Position numbers and translations under genes: made by a program | Assembly: GCA_023269715.1 (NCBI GenBank) | Contig: JAGDVO010000002.1 | Location: forward strand, 1 to 64,000 | Direction: 5' to 3' | Origin: Thermosulfidibacter sp. | GTDB lineage: Bacteria; Thermosulfidibacterota; Thermosulfidibacteria; Thermosulfidibacterales; Thermosulfidibacteraceae | DNA length: 64,000 bases | Notes under the pieces: generated by a model | The model's input: only the letters and a program-made list of their open reading frames with translations | Database searches by the model: none | Told to the model about the DNA's origin: nothing | Part shown: positions 38,947 to 49,048 of the stretch, piece after piece | Numbering within the stretch: position 1 is the stretch's first letter | Layout: each line of letters opens with the position of its first letter

Positions 38947-39582
38947 GAACTCTTTCACCCTTTCTTCAGGATTATCGGCCTTAAAGATAGATGACCCAGC
39001 AACTATTATATCGGCTCCAGCTTCAACCACACTTCTTACGTTTAGCAGATTTATACCCCCATCAACCTCTATTTCTACCTTGAGACTTCTACTATCTATT
39101 AATCTCTTCAAATCCCTTATCTTATCCAGAACGAAAGATATAAACTTTTGCCCACCGAAACCAGGATTTACAGACATCACCAATACTATATCCACATCCT
39201 CAAGTACATAATGGAGTGAATCAAGAGGTGTGGTAGGATTTAGGGACACTCCAACCTTAACTTCATACTTCCTCAGAATTTGAATAACCCTATTTGGATG
39301 ATAGGTAGCCTCTATATGAAAGGTCACTATATCAGCACCAGCTTCCACAAACCTCTCCACATAAGACTCAGGTCTTTCTATCATAAGATGAACGTCAAGG
39401 GGCAGTTTGGTTTTACCCTTTATGGATTCTATAACCGGAAAACCTATAGATATGTTAGGTACAAAATGACCGTCCATAACATCCACATGTAGTAGATGGG
39501 CACCACCCCTTTCAACTTTTCTTATCTCTTCACCGAGCTTCCATAAATCGGCACTCAAGATAGAGGGAGCGATCTTAACCAT
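38920..39582 (-). CDS. rpe: Ribulose-phosphate 3-epimerase
   Basis: Rpe interconverts ribulose-5-P and xylulose-5-P. The 220-residue TIM barrel has [16 protein letters not shown], the metal ligands in [16 protein letters not shown] and [11 protein letters not shown], and [11 protein letters not shown] and VDGGIN. It follows rsmB with one base between genes and converges on dedA with a 27-base overlap. Confidence 0.97.
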   Translation of the reverse strand: MVKIAPSILSADLWKLGEEIRKVERGGAHLLHVDVMDGHFVPNISIGFPVIESIKGKTKLPLDVHLMIERPESYVERFVEAGADIVTFHIEATYHPNRVIQILRKYEVKVGVSLNPTTPLDSLHYVLEDVDIVLVMSVNPGFGGQKFISFVLDKIRDLKRLIDSRSLKVEIEVDGGINLLNVRSVVEAGADIIVAGSSIFKADNPEERVKEFLRVVDSLT

Positions 39583-39583
39583 T

Positions 39584-40927
39584 CTACCGCCTCCTAAACC
39601 TGGCTATAAAAAATCCATCACTACCGGTCATATGTGGTAAAAGATATACATAACCATCCCCTCTTATGCAATTCTCAAGCCCACACTCTTCCAGTATATC
39701 ATCAAAGGATAAAGGCTCCAAATTAAGTTTTTCCAAGCAAAAATTATAAACGTGCATAGTTTCCTCTTCTTCAAAGGAACACACACTATACACCAGAACC
39801 CCTTTTTTCTTAAGTTTTGAAACAACAGCTTTTAAAATCTCCATCTGTTTTTTTGAAAAGGAAGCTATGTCATCCATAGTCCTCCTGTACTTTATCTCTG
39901 GCCTTCTTCTTATGGTTCCCAAATCGGAACAAGGAGCATCAACCAAAATCCTATCGAAAAACTCATCATCGTACTCCGAAATCCTTCTCGTAACGTCTCC
40001 TTTTCTTGCCTCCACTATTGTGGCACCAAGTCTCTTAACGTTGTATAGAAGATTCTCAAACCTATCAGGATCTATCTCGAAGGCAACAACCCTCCCCTTA
40101 TTTCCCATAGAAAGAGCTATCTGCGCAGTCTTTATACCGGGTGCAGCACAGGCATCTAGGATTATCTCTCCTTCCCTCGCATCGAGTATTTTAGTAACCA
40201 ATCTGCTAGCGGGATCCTGTGGCGTAACCAATCCTTCCTTAAAAAGCGAAACCTTTGTTATGTCAATAGGAGCAACAAGCTGAACCATTTCTCTTGGTAA
40301 GATTCTATAAGGTTTTAATTCAAAATCCGGATGTTCCTCTCTGATCAGCTTCCTAACGGTATTTAAATCGGTAAAATGAACGTTTATCCATAACGTAAAG
40401 GGGCTCTGTCCATTCATCTCCCTTATAAGAGGTACAAACTCATCCACTCCAAATTGCCCAAGCCATCTATTAATCATGAATTCAGGATAGGAGTAAAATA
40501 CAGAAACTGTTCTACAAAAGGATCCAAAACTTTTGAGCACAGGAAAGGGTTTCCTAGACAGTTTCCTTAGTACAGCATTCACAAATTTCGTGTATTTCGC
40601 CGGTAAATTTCTCTTTGCCACCTCTACACATTCACTCACCACACTATAAGGCGGTACTCTATCAAGAAAGTGAATCTGGTAACATCCACTTCTAAGCAGG
40701 ATTTTAACCTTTTCATCGAGTTTTCTGTACCTTTTAACAAGGGTGCTCAGAGTTTCATCCAATCTATATTTCCACTTTAGGACACCAAGAACCACTTCCC
40801 AGAGTAATTTTCTATCCATCCTATTAAGAGGATCTGGTTCTTCTACATACTTTCTCAATACTTCACCCGAGTATGCACCCTCCTCTATTTCAACTAAAGC
40901 CCTATATATCCTCTCTCTAACCGTCAA
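39584..40927 (-). CDS. rsmB: 16S rRNA (cytosine-967-C5)-methyltransferase RsmB
   Basis: A 447-residue protein with an N-terminal NusB-like RNA-binding domain (about 1-135) and a SAM-dependent NOL1/NOP2 methyltransferase domain. The SAM loop [16 protein letters not shown] and the two catalytic cysteines, in [19 protein letters not shown] and [11 protein letters not shown], are visible. It follows the metallophosphatase gene by two bases. Confidence 0.95.
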   Translation of the reverse strand: MTVRERIYRALVEIEEGAYSGEVLRKYVEEPDPLNRMDRKLLWEVVLGVLKWKYRLDETLSTLVKRYRKLDEKVKILLRSGCYQIHFLDRVPPYSVVSECVEVAKRNLPAKYTKFVNAVLRKLSRKPFPVLKSFGSFCRTVSVFYSYPEFMINRWLGQFGVDEFVPLIREMNGQSPFTLWINVHFTDLNTVRKLIREEHPDFELKPYRILPREMVQLVAPIDITKVSLFKEGLVTPQDPASRLVTKILDAREGEIILDACAAPGIKTAQIALSMGNKGRVVAFEIDPDRFENLLYNVKRLGATIVEARKGDVTRRISEYDDEFFDRILVDAPCSDLGTIRRRPEIKYRRTMDDIASFSKKQMEILKAVVSKLKKKGVLVYSVCSFEEEETMHVYNFCLEKLNLEPLSFDDILEECGLENCIRGDGYVYLLPHMTGSDGFFIARFRRR

Positions 40928-40929
40928 AA

Positions 40930-41412
40930 TTACAGCTCCACCAACTCCGCTTCTAGTTTTTCAAGATCAACTATAGCAGCTGTAGCCTTCTTTGTTAGAA
41001 GGCCACAAGCCTCCCCTGGATTCACAACCAGGGTTTTTCCAATCTTCTTTATAACTGGTCTATGGGTGTGACCGTATAGGATTACATCATAGTAGTCAAT
41101 CTTAGCAAGATTATCAACAAAGGAATATGCGGTATGTACCATTAGTATCAGCTTTCCACTCACAACCTCTTCTCTCGGCTCTTTAGTAAGTCTTCCACCT
41201 GATTTTTTGAGAAGTATCTCGATCTCTCCATCGTTGTTTCCAAAGATACCCATCCATTCAATGCCACTATTATTGAAAAAATCTAGACAAAAGGGAGAAA
41301 CTATATCTCCAAGATGTATGATGAGCTCCACTCTTTTTTCTTTGAAAATTTCAATGGCAGTTATTATATTATCCAGGTGATCATGGGTATCGGAAATCAC
41401 CCCTATAAGCAT
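40930..41412 (-). CDS. YfcE/MJ0936-type metallophosphoesterase
   Basis: A 160-residue phosphodiesterase of the calcineurin-like superfamily. The metal ligands are visible in VISDTHDH, IHLGDI, GIFGNNDGE, MVHTAY and LYGHTHRP, with the final VNPGEACG motif. YfcE-type enzymes hydrolyse model phosphodiesters; the natural substrate is uncertain. Good ribosome site (AAAAGGAGGTAGAC). It starts the metallophosphatase-rsmB-rpe unit. Confidence 0.9.
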   Translation of the reverse strand: MLIGVISDTHDHLDNIITAIEIFKEKRVELIIHLGDIVSPFCLDFFNNSGIEWMGIFGNNDGEIEILLKKSGGRLTKEPREEVVSGKLILMVHTAYSFVDNLAKIDYYDVILYGHTHRPVIKKIGKTLVVNPGEACGLLTKKATAAIVDLEKLEAELVEL

Positions 41413-41476
41413 TGTCTACCTCCTTTTAGTTATGTTAAGTATTTAAAGTATACCAAATAAAACCAAAGGGCAAATA

Positions 41477-42199
41477 ATGGAAAGAGATATAAAAAAACAA
41501 CTGCTAGCTCTACTAGAATGGTATAAAGAAGCAGGCATAACCTTTTACTTCAAAAATGTGGAAATACCAAGAACAAGCATAGATAAGGCGGATAAGAAGG
41601 ATAAGGTGAAACAAAAGGAAGACAAGGTGGAAAGTAAAGAAGAATTGCTGGAAAAGATAAGAAATGAAGCTCTTTCCTGCAAAAAATGTGAATTGTACAA
41701 AACAAGAAAGAATCTGGTTTTTGGTGAAGGCAATCCAAATGCGAAAATAATGTTTATCGGAGAAGCACCGGGTAGAGAAGAAGATGAGCAGGGAAGACCC
41801 TTTGTTGGACAAGCAGGACAACACCTTACAAAACTCATAGAATTCATAGGCTTAAAGAGAGAAGAAGTATACATAGCTAACGTGCTGAAATGTAGACCTC
41901 CGAATAACAGAAACCCACTACCCCAGGAGATAGAAGCCTGCAAAGACTTCCTGTTCAGGCAGATAAGTATAATAAACCCCAAGATAATATGTACACTCGG
42001 AACCTTTTCAACCCAGCTACTACTTTTAAACAACAGGATTCAGATAACCAGGGTAAGGGGAAATCTTCTCAAAGGTTGGAAAAACTACATGGTATTTCCT
42101 ACATTCCATCCATCTTACCTACTGAGGAATCCAGGTAGCAAAAAAACCGCAATCGAAGACTTCAAGAAAATAAAGGAGATCCTTGAAGAGTTAGATTAG
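41477..42199 (+). CDS. Type 4 (family 4) uracil-DNA glycosylase, iron-sulfur
   Basis: A 240-residue thermophile-type UDG that removes uracil from deaminated DNA. The catalytic core starts at about residue 55 with motif GEAPGREEDEQGRPFVG and ends with FHPSYLLRNP. Four cysteines (about residues 68, 71, 139 and 155) match the [4Fe-4S] ligands of this family. The N-terminal 50 residues are a charged extension (TSIDKADKKDKVKQKEDKVESKEE) like that in DNA-polymerase-related homologues. It is convergent with pepP, overlapping by 9 bases. It complements endonuclease IV at 8690. Confidence 0.93.
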   Translation: MERDIKKQLLALLEWYKEAGITFYFKNVEIPRTSIDKADKKDKVKQKEDKVESKEELLEKIRNEALSCKKCELYKTRKNLVFGEGNPNAKIMFIGEAPGREEDEQGRPFVGQAGQHLTKLIEFIGLKREEVYIANVLKCRPPNNRNPLPQEIEACKDFLFRQISIINPKIICTLGTFSTQLLLLNNRIQITRVRGNLLKGWKNYMVFPTFHPSYLLRNPGSKKTAIEDFKKIKEILEELD

Positions 42200-43240
42200 G
42201 ATTATATCCCTTGGTATTCTAGTAAGCACAAAGGGTTCTCTGTCAAAGTAAACAATATCCTCTATCCTCAATCCAAAAGTACCCTGAAAATAGACTCCCG
42301 GTTCCACTGTAAAAACCATACCGCTTTTCAGCCTATCTTTTGAATAACTAGATACGGTAGGAGCCTCATGAATCTCTAAACCCACACCGTGACCCGTACC
42401 ATGACCAAAATACCTATCATAACCAAACTTAGCTAAAACTCCTACCGCAAGTCCGTGCAGATCTTTGCACTCCACATTTTCCCTTAAATTTTCTATCAGA
42501 GTATCCATAGCACTAACTATAGCTTTATGAACGTTCATAACCTCTCTCTTTATATTACCCAAAACAACTACCCTTGTAATATCGGAATGGTAACCTTTGT
42601 AAACTGCACCAAAGTCGAATACTATTACATCGTTCATCTCTATACGTTTGCTAGATGCCACTCCATGGGGCAAGCTGGATCTTCTACCAGAAGCCACAAT
42701 TATGTTGAAGGCCTCTCTTTCAGCACCGAGTTTTTTTATTCTATAGACAAGCTCAGCTTCTAGATCTTTTTCCGTTACGCCCTCTTTTATAAAGGGTAAA
42801 ACCTCATTAAAAGCCTGTTCCGCAATTTCAAGAGCCTTCTTTATAAGTTCAACTTCATCCTTTTCTTTTATAACCCTCAGGTTTTCAACAATCCTATCGA
42901 TTTTAACTACATCCATGCCCTCTTCCCTAAAAGACTCACAGATAGCTAAAGTAGCACTTTCTTCCAGACCGATCCTTTTAACCCTTCTATCTTTAAACCA
43001 CTTCTTCAAACCATCGGAAAGAACCTCTATCCGCCAACCACTACATTCAATTTCAGCCTGTTCTATATACCTAAAATCCGTAAGGAATATGGCTTCCGTC
43101 CCATCAAACCACACATAACCGGTACTTCCGGAAAAACCTGTTAAATACCTAACATTTTCTATCTTGCTTACAAGAATACCATCTAGACTCTTATTTCTGA
43201 TTTCTTCCTTCGAGATATCTATGAATCTATTTTTCCGCAT
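42191..43240 (-). CDS. pepP: Xaa-Pro aminopeptidase (M24 family)
   Basis: A 349-residue metallopeptidase that removes N-terminal residues before proline. An N-terminal creatinase-like domain is followed by the pita-bread domain with the five metal ligands: DFGAVYKGYHSDITR (two Asp), YFGHGTGHGVGLEIHE (His), VEPGVY (Glu) and LRIEDIVYF (Glu). It overlaps the aroQ stop by 14 bases and ends the long dnaG-to-pepP run. Confidence 0.93.
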   Translation of the reverse strand: MRKNRFIDISKEEIRNKSLDGILVSKIENVRYLTGFSGSTGYVWFDGTEAIFLTDFRYIEQAEIECSGWRIEVLSDGLKKWFKDRRVKRIGLEESATLAICESFREEGMDVVKIDRIVENLRVIKEKDEVELIKKALEIAEQAFNEVLPFIKEGVTEKDLEAELVYRIKKLGAEREAFNIIVASGRRSSLPHGVASSKRIEMNDVIVFDFGAVYKGYHSDITRVVVLGNIKREVMNVHKAIVSAMDTLIENLRENVECKDLHGLAVGVLAKFGYDRYFGHGTGHGVGLEIHEAPTVSSYSKDRLKSGMVFTVEPGVYFQGTFGLRIEDIVYFDREPFVLTRIPRDIILI

Positions 43241-43661
43241 TTACTATATACTCCAGAGCAAAAATATAGGAGTAAACCCCACAACCACTAATCACGGCGG
43301 TAGCTATATCGGATATGAAAGACCTTCTCCTGAAATCCTCCCTACCGTAGATGTTGGTAAGGTGAACCTCTATAACAGGTATCTCTACAGATAGGATGGC
43401 ATCCCTTATGGCTATACTGGTATGAGTGAAAGCTCCTGGGTTTATAACTATCCAATCAAACCTGCCCTTTGCCCTGTGGATAGCCGATACTATACTACCT
43501 TCCTCATTTGCCTGAAAAGTAACAACCTTCAAACCCTTCTTCTCTCCAAAATCTAAAAGCATACCTTCAAGTTCATACAGGGTCATATTACCATATAGGT
43601 TCCTTTCCCTCACACCAAGCATATTCAAATTTGGACCATTTATAACAAGGACTCTCTTCAT
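43227..43661 (-). CDS. aroQ: Type II 3-dehydroquinate dehydratase
   Basis: AroQ dehydrates 3-dehydroquinate in the shikimate pathway. The 144-residue protein starts VLVINGPNLNMLGVRE, with the catalytic Tyr in NLYGNMTLYELE, the segment VINPGAFTHTSIAIRDA, and VIEVHLTNIYGREDFRRRSF. It shares an ATGA overlap with the upstream TPR gene. It is grouped with aroC and aroK. Confidence 0.97.
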   Translation of the reverse strand: MKRVLVINGPNLNMLGVRERNLYGNMTLYELEGMLLDFGEKKGLKVVTFQANEEGSIVSAIHRAKGRFDWIVINPGAFTHTSIAIRDAILSVEIPVIEVHLTNIYGREDFRRRSFISDIATAVISGCGVYSYIFALEYIVNAEK

Positions 43662-44260
43662 TCAGGCTCCTTTGGACTTAGATAGCTCCTATACCTTTTT
43701 ACCCTATCCAAAAGGTTTTTCAACTCCTCACTTCCATCATTCAAAGCTAACCTCTCCAGAATAGATTCAGCTTCATCGAATAGACATTGCTCAAAATAAT
43801 ACTTGGCACTTTCCAAATTTAAAGGCTCCCCAATAACACCCTCATCATAATGATCAATAACTATAACGTCCTCTCTTGCCATTTCTTTTACAAGGTCTTT
43901 ATCATCTCTACCTTCCAAATAACCAAGTAACATAAGCATGTTCTTTGCCCATTCCATATTTTCACTAAGACCCAGTTCGCTTGCCAATTCAAAATAAAGT
44001 TTTAAAACGCCCCCCATAAAAGGGTTCTTCTCGACCATACCGGAAAGAATAACAAATGCTTTTTCCTTGTCACCAGTTAAAAGGAGATACCTAACGTACA
44101 CTAGATTTTCACCTTCTATGAACTTTTCAAACCTTTCAGCCTCTTTCACTCTACCAGTTCTCAAAAGCTCTCTAACGTAGGAAAGGGCAAATATCTTATC
44201 ACTTTTAGCTTTATTTTTGAGAAAATCTATTCTTGGTATCTTCTTTTTAAATAATCCCAT
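43658..44260 (-). CDS. Helical (TPR-like) protein between aroK and aroQ
   Basis: A 200-residue soluble, mostly helical protein without a recognised family. Paired helices such as SYVRELLRTGRVKEAERFEKFI, RYLLLTGDKEKAFVILSGM and YYFEQCLFDEAESILERLAL resemble divergent TPRs. It overlaps aroK by 34 bases and aroQ by 4, so it is embedded in the shikimate genes but has no obvious enzymatic motif. Confidence 0.6.
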   Translation of the reverse strand: MGLFKKKIPRIDFLKNKAKSDKIFALSYVRELLRTGRVKEAERFEKFIEGENLVYVRYLLLTGDKEKAFVILSGMVEKNPFMGGVLKLYFELASELGLSENMEWAKNMLMLLGYLEGRDDKDLVKEMAREDVIVIDHYDEGVIGEPLNLESAKYYFEQCLFDEAESILERLALNDGSEELKNLLDRVKRYRSYLSPKEPE

Positions 44261-44754
44261 ATCTCTTCCACCACCTCAACCACACCCTTCGAGTTTACAT
44301 CCACCCTGAGTTCTGCAACTTCCCTGTAAAAAGGAATTCTCCTCTTATACCTTTCAAGAAAAACCTCTAGATCAGCTGTTAATGGTCTATTAGGATCCCC
44401 TATTATACCCCTCTTTACAAGCTCTTCAATAGATGCATTAAGCCACACTGTGACTCCACACTTTTTCAAGATCTCTCTATTATCCTCATCCTCAACTGTA
44501 CCACCACCTGTTGCAACTACCATACCGTCCCTTCTTCTAGCTATCTCCACAAGAAGATCCTTTTCTACCTTTCTAAAATAGCCCTCACCGTGTTCTCTAA
44601 ATATATCTGCTATACTTTTACCCACCACCAACTCTATTTCCCTATCTAGATCTACAAAGTTAAAATTTATCCTCCTAGCTAAATATTCCCCTACGGTACT
44701 TTTTCCAACTCCCATGAAACCAACGATAAAGATTTTAGAAATTCTTGACCTCAT
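44227..44754 (-). CDS. aroK: Shikimate kinase
   Basis: A 175-residue P-loop kinase that phosphorylates shikimate. Walker A (VGFMGVGKSTVGEYLA, about residues 11-19), the shikimate-binding DLDREIE, the FRKVEKDLL segment, VATGGGTVED and the lid RPLTAD are present. It overlaps the aroC end by 20 bases. Confidence 0.96.
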   Translation of the reverse strand: MRSRISKIFIVGFMGVGKSTVGEYLARRINFNFVDLDREIELVVGKSIADIFREHGEGYFRKVEKDLLVEIARRRDGMVVATGGGTVEDEDNREILKKCGVTVWLNASIEELVKRGIIGDPNRPLTADLEVFLERYKRRIPFYREVAELRVDVNSKGVVEVVEEIWDYLKRRYQE

Positions 44755-45886
44755 TAATATAATTTTCGTAGTTAGCGATTATATCCCGCATGTTATCAGA
44801 ACCAAACTTTTCCAGTATAGCATCGGCTAAAACAAAGGCAAGCATGGCCTCACCGACTATAGAAGCTGCCGCGACAGCAGAAACATCACTTCTTTCCCTA
44901 TGAGCCTCAGAGGGTTCCTTTGTAAGTATATTAACCGATCTCAGTGGATTTCTTAAGGTAGGTATAGGCTTCATGTAACAGTAAACCACTATGTCTTCCC
45001 CGTTGGTAATACCACCCTCGATCCCACCAGCCCTATTTGTCAACCTGTAGAAACCCTTACTTTTGCTGTAGTATATCTCATCATGAAAGTTACTGCCTTT
45101 TAGATCTCTATCCTCCAATATCTCACCGATAGAAACAGCCTTTACACCCTGTATGGACATCATAGCCATAGCTATTCTAGCATCTAACCTTCTATCCCAC
45201 TGTACGTGTGAACCAAGCCCAACAGGAACATTTCTTGCTGTAACCACAAAAACCCCTCCTAAAGTATCTCCCTCCTCTATAGCTCTTTTTATGCATTCCA
45301 CCATCTTCTCGGATACCTCTCTATCAGGACACCTTAAGGGATCATCATCTATAGAAATCATCTCTTCCCAGCTAGGTTTCCTTTCCATCTCTACAGGACC
45401 TATCCTCTTCACATAGGAGGCTATATTTATACCAAACTCCTTCAAGAAGAGCTTAAAAATCGCTCCTCCAGCAACTCTCCCAGCAGTTTCTCTTGCACTT
45501 GCCCTTTCAAGAATAGCTCTCAAATCTCTTATATTGTACTTTAGAGCGCCGGGTAGGTCTGCATGACCAGGCCTTGGCACAAAAAAGCTCTTGGAATCCC
45601 TATAGCAAAAAGGATCCATTATATCCTTCCAGTTTTCCCAATCACGGTTCCTTACAAGAATAGTAATTGGAGCCCCTACTGTTTCACCTCTATATACTCC
45701 AGAAAGGAAGGTAGCCTCATCAAACTCTATTTTCATTCTGCCGCCACGACCAAATCCAAGTTGACGCCTCCTTAATTCTATATTTACAAAATCAAGATCA
45801 ATTCTCAAACCAGAAGGTAATCCCTCTATGAAAGCTAAAATACCGTAGCCGTGAGATTCACCACTAGTAAAAAATCTAAGTCCCAT
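44735..45886 (-). CDS. aroC: Chorismate synthase
   Basis: AroC makes chorismate from EPSP using reduced FMN. The 383-residue protein begins LRFFTSGESHGYGILAFIEG with the LGFGRGGRMKIE signature, HADLPGALKY, and RASARETAGRVAGGA, and ends RSDVSAVAAASIVGEAM. It starts one base after pilQ. Confidence 0.97.
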   Translation of the reverse strand: MGLRFFTSGESHGYGILAFIEGLPSGLRIDLDFVNIELRRRQLGFGRGGRMKIEFDEATFLSGVYRGETVGAPITILVRNRDWENWKDIMDPFCYRDSKSFFVPRPGHADLPGALKYNIRDLRAILERASARETAGRVAGGAIFKLFLKEFGINIASYVKRIGPVEMERKPSWEEMISIDDDPLRCPDREVSEKMVECIKRAIEEGDTLGGVFVVTARNVPVGLGSHVQWDRRLDARIAMAMMSIQGVKAVSIGEILEDRDLKGSNFHDEIYYSKSKGFYRLTNRAGGIEGGITNGEDIVVYCYMKPIPTLRNPLRSVNILTKEPSEAHRERSDVSAVAAASIVGEAMLAFVLADAILEKFGSDNMRDIIANYENYINEVKNF

Positions 45887-45887
45887 A

Positions 45888-48020
45888 CTAGTTCAAAAAG
45901 TTCCTAAGAACGGTTGGTGTTATAAACACAAGAACTTCGGTCTTAGAAAGTGTTTCCATTTCATGTGTGAACAACCATTTTAGCAAGGGTACCCTGCTTA
46001 AACCAGGTACACTGTTCGTTGAACTACCACTAGTTATCTCGTATATACCACCTATTACGAGAGTCTCACCCTGTCTCAGCTTAACTCTAGTTTTCACTTC
46101 CCTAACTTTAATAGGTACACCATCAGGTGTTATATTGGTAAAGTCAGGGGAATCCTTTGACACAACCACTTCCATAAGAACTGCTCCGTCATCCGTAATA
46201 TGTGGTATCACTTTTAGTCTCAAAGCAGCTACTATAAACTGGGTAGCTATCCTATCCTGAGTAGCTACTTTATAGGGAATCTGAAAACCCTGAACTATAA
46301 CAGCCGGACTGTTATCCATGGTTATTATTCTCGGAGAGGATATGGTTTTAGCAAGTCCTCTGTCTTCCAGAGCACTTAACCTCACATCAATACCAAAGGT
46401 TTCCTTAGTATTTAAAAGAGTAGCAGCAAGGGAAGCGCCCCTTCCAACACCAACATTAGCTGGAAGATCTACAACAAATCCAACAGGAAGTCTCGTAGCT
46501 ACATCTTTTAACGTGGAATTGCCTATGACCCCTCCGATTTCAAAGGAATGGGGAAAGTTTATGCTGGTCCTAGACTGTCTCCATAGAAAACCCCATTGAA
46601 TTCCAAGCTCTTTCGCGTAATTCGATGAAACTTCAACCATCCTCGCATTTATCTGAATTTGAGGTTTTGGCGCATCTATCTCCTTCAAAAGTCTCTCTAT
46701 AATTTCTACCCTATTCTTCCTATCAGTTACAACGATTCCATTAATAGACTGAATTATCTCCATCCTACCCTTTGGGCTCATCAGTACTTTAAAAGCTTCT
46801 CTTAAATCCCTACATTTATCTTCTTCGCTACCAGTAGTTGTAGTAGTTGAGGTTCCAATAGTGGTGGTTATCGTCCTCGTTTCGGAGAGTATACCACACT
46901 TTCCTTCTCCTTCAAGAGCAGCTACGGATATATTTTTGAATCTGAATACCTTTGTAATAATGGGAGAAACTTCATCCTCCTTTTCTATCTCCTTTGCAAG
47001 CTTATCTAGAGTCGTTATCCTGTATATATTCGTGTCGTATTCCAACTTGATAAGCCCAAGGGATTTTAAAATAGCATCCAGGGCTTTCATGGCATCAACC
47101 TGAACCATCCTCATAGTAACGTTCCCCTTCACTTCGGGATCGACGACAAAATTTATACCTACGACTTCGGAAAATATCCTGAGCACATCACCGATTTCAG
47201 CATTTCTAAGGTCAAAGGATACCTTTCCCTTTCCTACTAAACTTATCCTGTTTTTCTCCAAACCATCAGGGACAAAATTGACTTTTATAACCCTTCCATC
47301 CTTCTCAAGAGCAACCCTCATAGGAGCGGATAGGTAGAACACAACCATAGTCGTTCTATTCTTATCATCGTAGAGTATCCTCAACCTATCCACATAGGGT
47401 AACGGGAAAAGTATGTCATTCAATCTACTAGTATACTTGGTGTTAAAAAGTTTAACGATAACTCTTAATGGATTATAAATACTTTCAGCTTCTACATACT
47501 GCCAAACCCCTCTACCATAAAGATAAACAGAATCCCCCCTAACACTAAAAGTCTCTAATTCATTCATGACATCAGCTAAACTTTTCCCCCTTTCATCACT
47601 ACCTTTCCTTTCTTCTAGAGCCTTAGAGCCTTCCCTTAATTTACCCCCCCTTGTAGCATTACTAGGCTTCGCTACGCTACTACAATTACCATAGCTATCG
47701 TAAAAGCTATAACCGCTCAATTTCAAAGCTTCTTCTCTAACTAGAAATGACTTAGGGAAATCCTTCTTTAACTTGGGTAAATTCTCCCCATCTACATCTA
47801 CCAGAACCTTATACCTTCTATCATGTTTGTAAAGCATAACACAAAAACCTTTCTCCAAAAGCTGAGAAACTTTCTTATCTTGCTTCAAGATATCTCTAAC
47901 CTTATCATCCCTTTCAGCATATAAGCTCATGATCTGTAAAATATCGGAATAGGCTTTATCAGGAATATATTGTAGCAAAAATACCAAAAAGATTATAAAT
48001 AATCTCAGCACCAACACCAT
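45888..48020 (-). CDS. pilQ: Type IV pilus secretin PilQ
   Basis: A 710-residue outer-membrane secretin through which the pilus emerges. A signal peptide (LVLRLFIIFLVFLLQYIPDKAYS) is followed by an AMIN-like region, secretin N0/N1 domains (FDLRNAEIGDVLRIFSEVVGINFVVDP) and the secretin core with VQGFQIPYK and the C-terminal VPGLSRVPLLKWLFTHE...LVFITPTVL. The N1-type domain has a Thr/Ser-rich loop (TITTTIGTSTTTTTGSEE). A signal peptide confirms the start. Between pilP and aroC. Confidence 0.94.
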   Translation of the reverse strand: MVLVLRLFIIFLVFLLQYIPDKAYSDILQIMSLYAERDDKVRDILKQDKKVSQLLEKGFCVMLYKHDRRYKVLVDVDGENLPKLKKDFPKSFLVREEALKLSGYSFYDSYGNCSSVAKPSNATRGGKLREGSKALEERKGSDERGKSLADVMNELETFSVRGDSVYLYGRGVWQYVEAESIYNPLRVIVKLFNTKYTSRLNDILFPLPYVDRLRILYDDKNRTTMVVFYLSAPMRVALEKDGRVIKVNFVPDGLEKNRISLVGKGKVSFDLRNAEIGDVLRIFSEVVGINFVVDPEVKGNVTMRMVQVDAMKALDAILKSLGLIKLEYDTNIYRITTLDKLAKEIEKEDEVSPIITKVFRFKNISVAALEGEGKCGILSETRTITTTIGTSTTTTTGSEEDKCRDLREAFKVLMSPKGRMEIIQSINGIVVTDRKNRVEIIERLLKEIDAPKPQIQINARMVEVSSNYAKELGIQWGFLWRQSRTSINFPHSFEIGGVIGNSTLKDVATRLPVGFVVDLPANVGVGRGASLAATLLNTKETFGIDVRLSALEDRGLAKTISSPRIITMDNSPAVIVQGFQIPYKVATQDRIATQFIVAALRLKVIPHITDDGAVLMEVVVSKDSPDFTNITPDGVPIKVREVKTRVKLRQGETLVIGGIYEITSGSSTNSVPGLSRVPLLKWLFTHEMETLSKTEVLVFITPTVLRNFLN

Positions 48021-48029
48021 TATTTCCTC

Positions 48030-48386
48030 CTACATAACGATTCTTCTTTTTTTACCCTTCCAGTAGACTATAACAGAGTTATCTTCTATCCTTAAAATCC
48101 TGTACTTTTTATCAACTAGGGATCCCTCCCTAACAACTACCACTCTGCCATCGGAAAGATCTATCATGGCAAACTTTTCTCCATCCCGCTTCATAATACC
48201 AACCACTTTCCAGGAGGTTAAAAAGTCCACTTCTTCTCTCTTTCCACTTTGCCCCTTTCCCGGAGCTCCTATAGAAGTACTTGGAGCCCTCTCCTCGTCA
48301 AAGGGAGCAGTGAAGGGATTCTGCGCGAAAGTAGTACCAAAACATATAACGATAAGTATAATGGCTGTAACCATATTAGCTTTCAT
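48030..48386 (-). CDS. pilP: Type IV pilus lipoprotein-like protein PilP
   Basis: A 118-residue exported protein (signal MVTAIILIVICFGTTFAQ) with a short proline- and glycine-rich linker and a beta-rich domain (WKVVGIMKRDGEKFAMIDLSDGRVVVVREGSLV...YRILRIEDNSVIVYW), matching the homology region of PilP that contacts PilQ. No lipobox Cys is present, unlike classical PilP. Assignment is supported by position between pilO and pilQ. Confidence 0.82.
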   Translation of the reverse strand: MKANMVTAIILIVICFGTTFAQNPFTAPFDEERAPSTSIGAPGKGQSGKREEVDFLTSWKVVGIMKRDGEKFAMIDLSDGRVVVVREGSLVDKKYRILRIEDNSVIVYWKGKKRRIVM

Positions 48387-49048
48387 CTTTTCTTTTTCCC
48401 TTCCTTTGTTTTATTATCGGAAATATCGTATCTAAAAATACCTAAAGTCAGGGACATTTTAAGATCCGGATTTCTAGAAACCTTATCACTATTGACAACT
48501 ACTTTATAGGGAGTAAAAAGCATCTTGCTATTCTTCAGGGAGTTAATAAAGGTATCAAAAGATCTATACTTTCCTGCTAGTTCGAGATTGACTCGCCTTA
48601 CAAAGATCCTTTCTTCACTAGAGATATTCTTTTTCTCCCTAGACTCTCCCAAATCCAATTTGCCACTTCCCTTTTCACCCTCTGTTTGATTCCCAGAAAG
48701 ATTGACAACATTCTCCCCCTCAAACCTAACGCTTACCAGTTTCAAACCACTCATCTTTGTTACTTGTGCAAGCTCTCCCAAAACCTCATCCCACATAGTA
48801 ACCTTCGGTATCTTTCCCTCAAGGAGTCTATACTCCGATTCAACATTCGCAAGCTCCGCTTTTTTGGTCTCTATGATTTTTTCTATCCTCTTTGCTTCCT
48901 CGATCTTCCTATCCGTTTCCTTTATCTTCCTATTGACATCCGCCAACCTATTTACCTTTGGCTCGATAAAATTGAAGTATCCCCCTACTAGAACAAGAAG
49001 AGCCAAAATTGTACCAACCAAAGCTTCCTTACTCAGCTCCCTCATCAC
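48383..49048 (-). CDS. pilO: Type IV pilus assembly protein PilO
   Basis: A 221-residue inner-membrane protein: one N-terminal helix (LSKEALVGTILALLVLVGGYFNF), a coiled-coil (NRKIKETDRKIEEAKRIEKII), and a periplasmic ferredoxin-like domain typical of PilO (LAGKYRSFDTFINSLKNSKMLFTP). It overlaps pilN and pilP by 4 bases each. It partners PilN in aligning the pilus machine. Confidence 0.88.
   Translation of the reverse strand: MMRELSKEALVGTILALLVLVGGYFNFIEPKVNRLADVNRKIKETDRKIEEAKRIEKIIETKKAELANVESEYRLLEGKIPKVTMWDEVLGELAQVTKMSGLKLVSVRFEGENVVNLSGNQTEGEKGSGKLDLGESREKKNISSEERIFVRRVNLELAGKYRSFDTFINSLKNSKMLFTPYKVVVNSDKVSRNPDLKMSLTLGIFRYDISDNKTKEGKKKR

Noticed and set aside
39867-40283. Plus-strand frame of 138 residues inside rsmB
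   Set aside because: It is antisense to a well-conserved gene, with low-complexity Ser/Thr/Leu content typical of shadow frames.
46840-46880. Repeat-like ACTACAACTAC run in pilQ as a microsatellite
   Set aside because: It encodes a Thr-rich loop of the secretin and is too short and irregular to be a phase-variable repeat.
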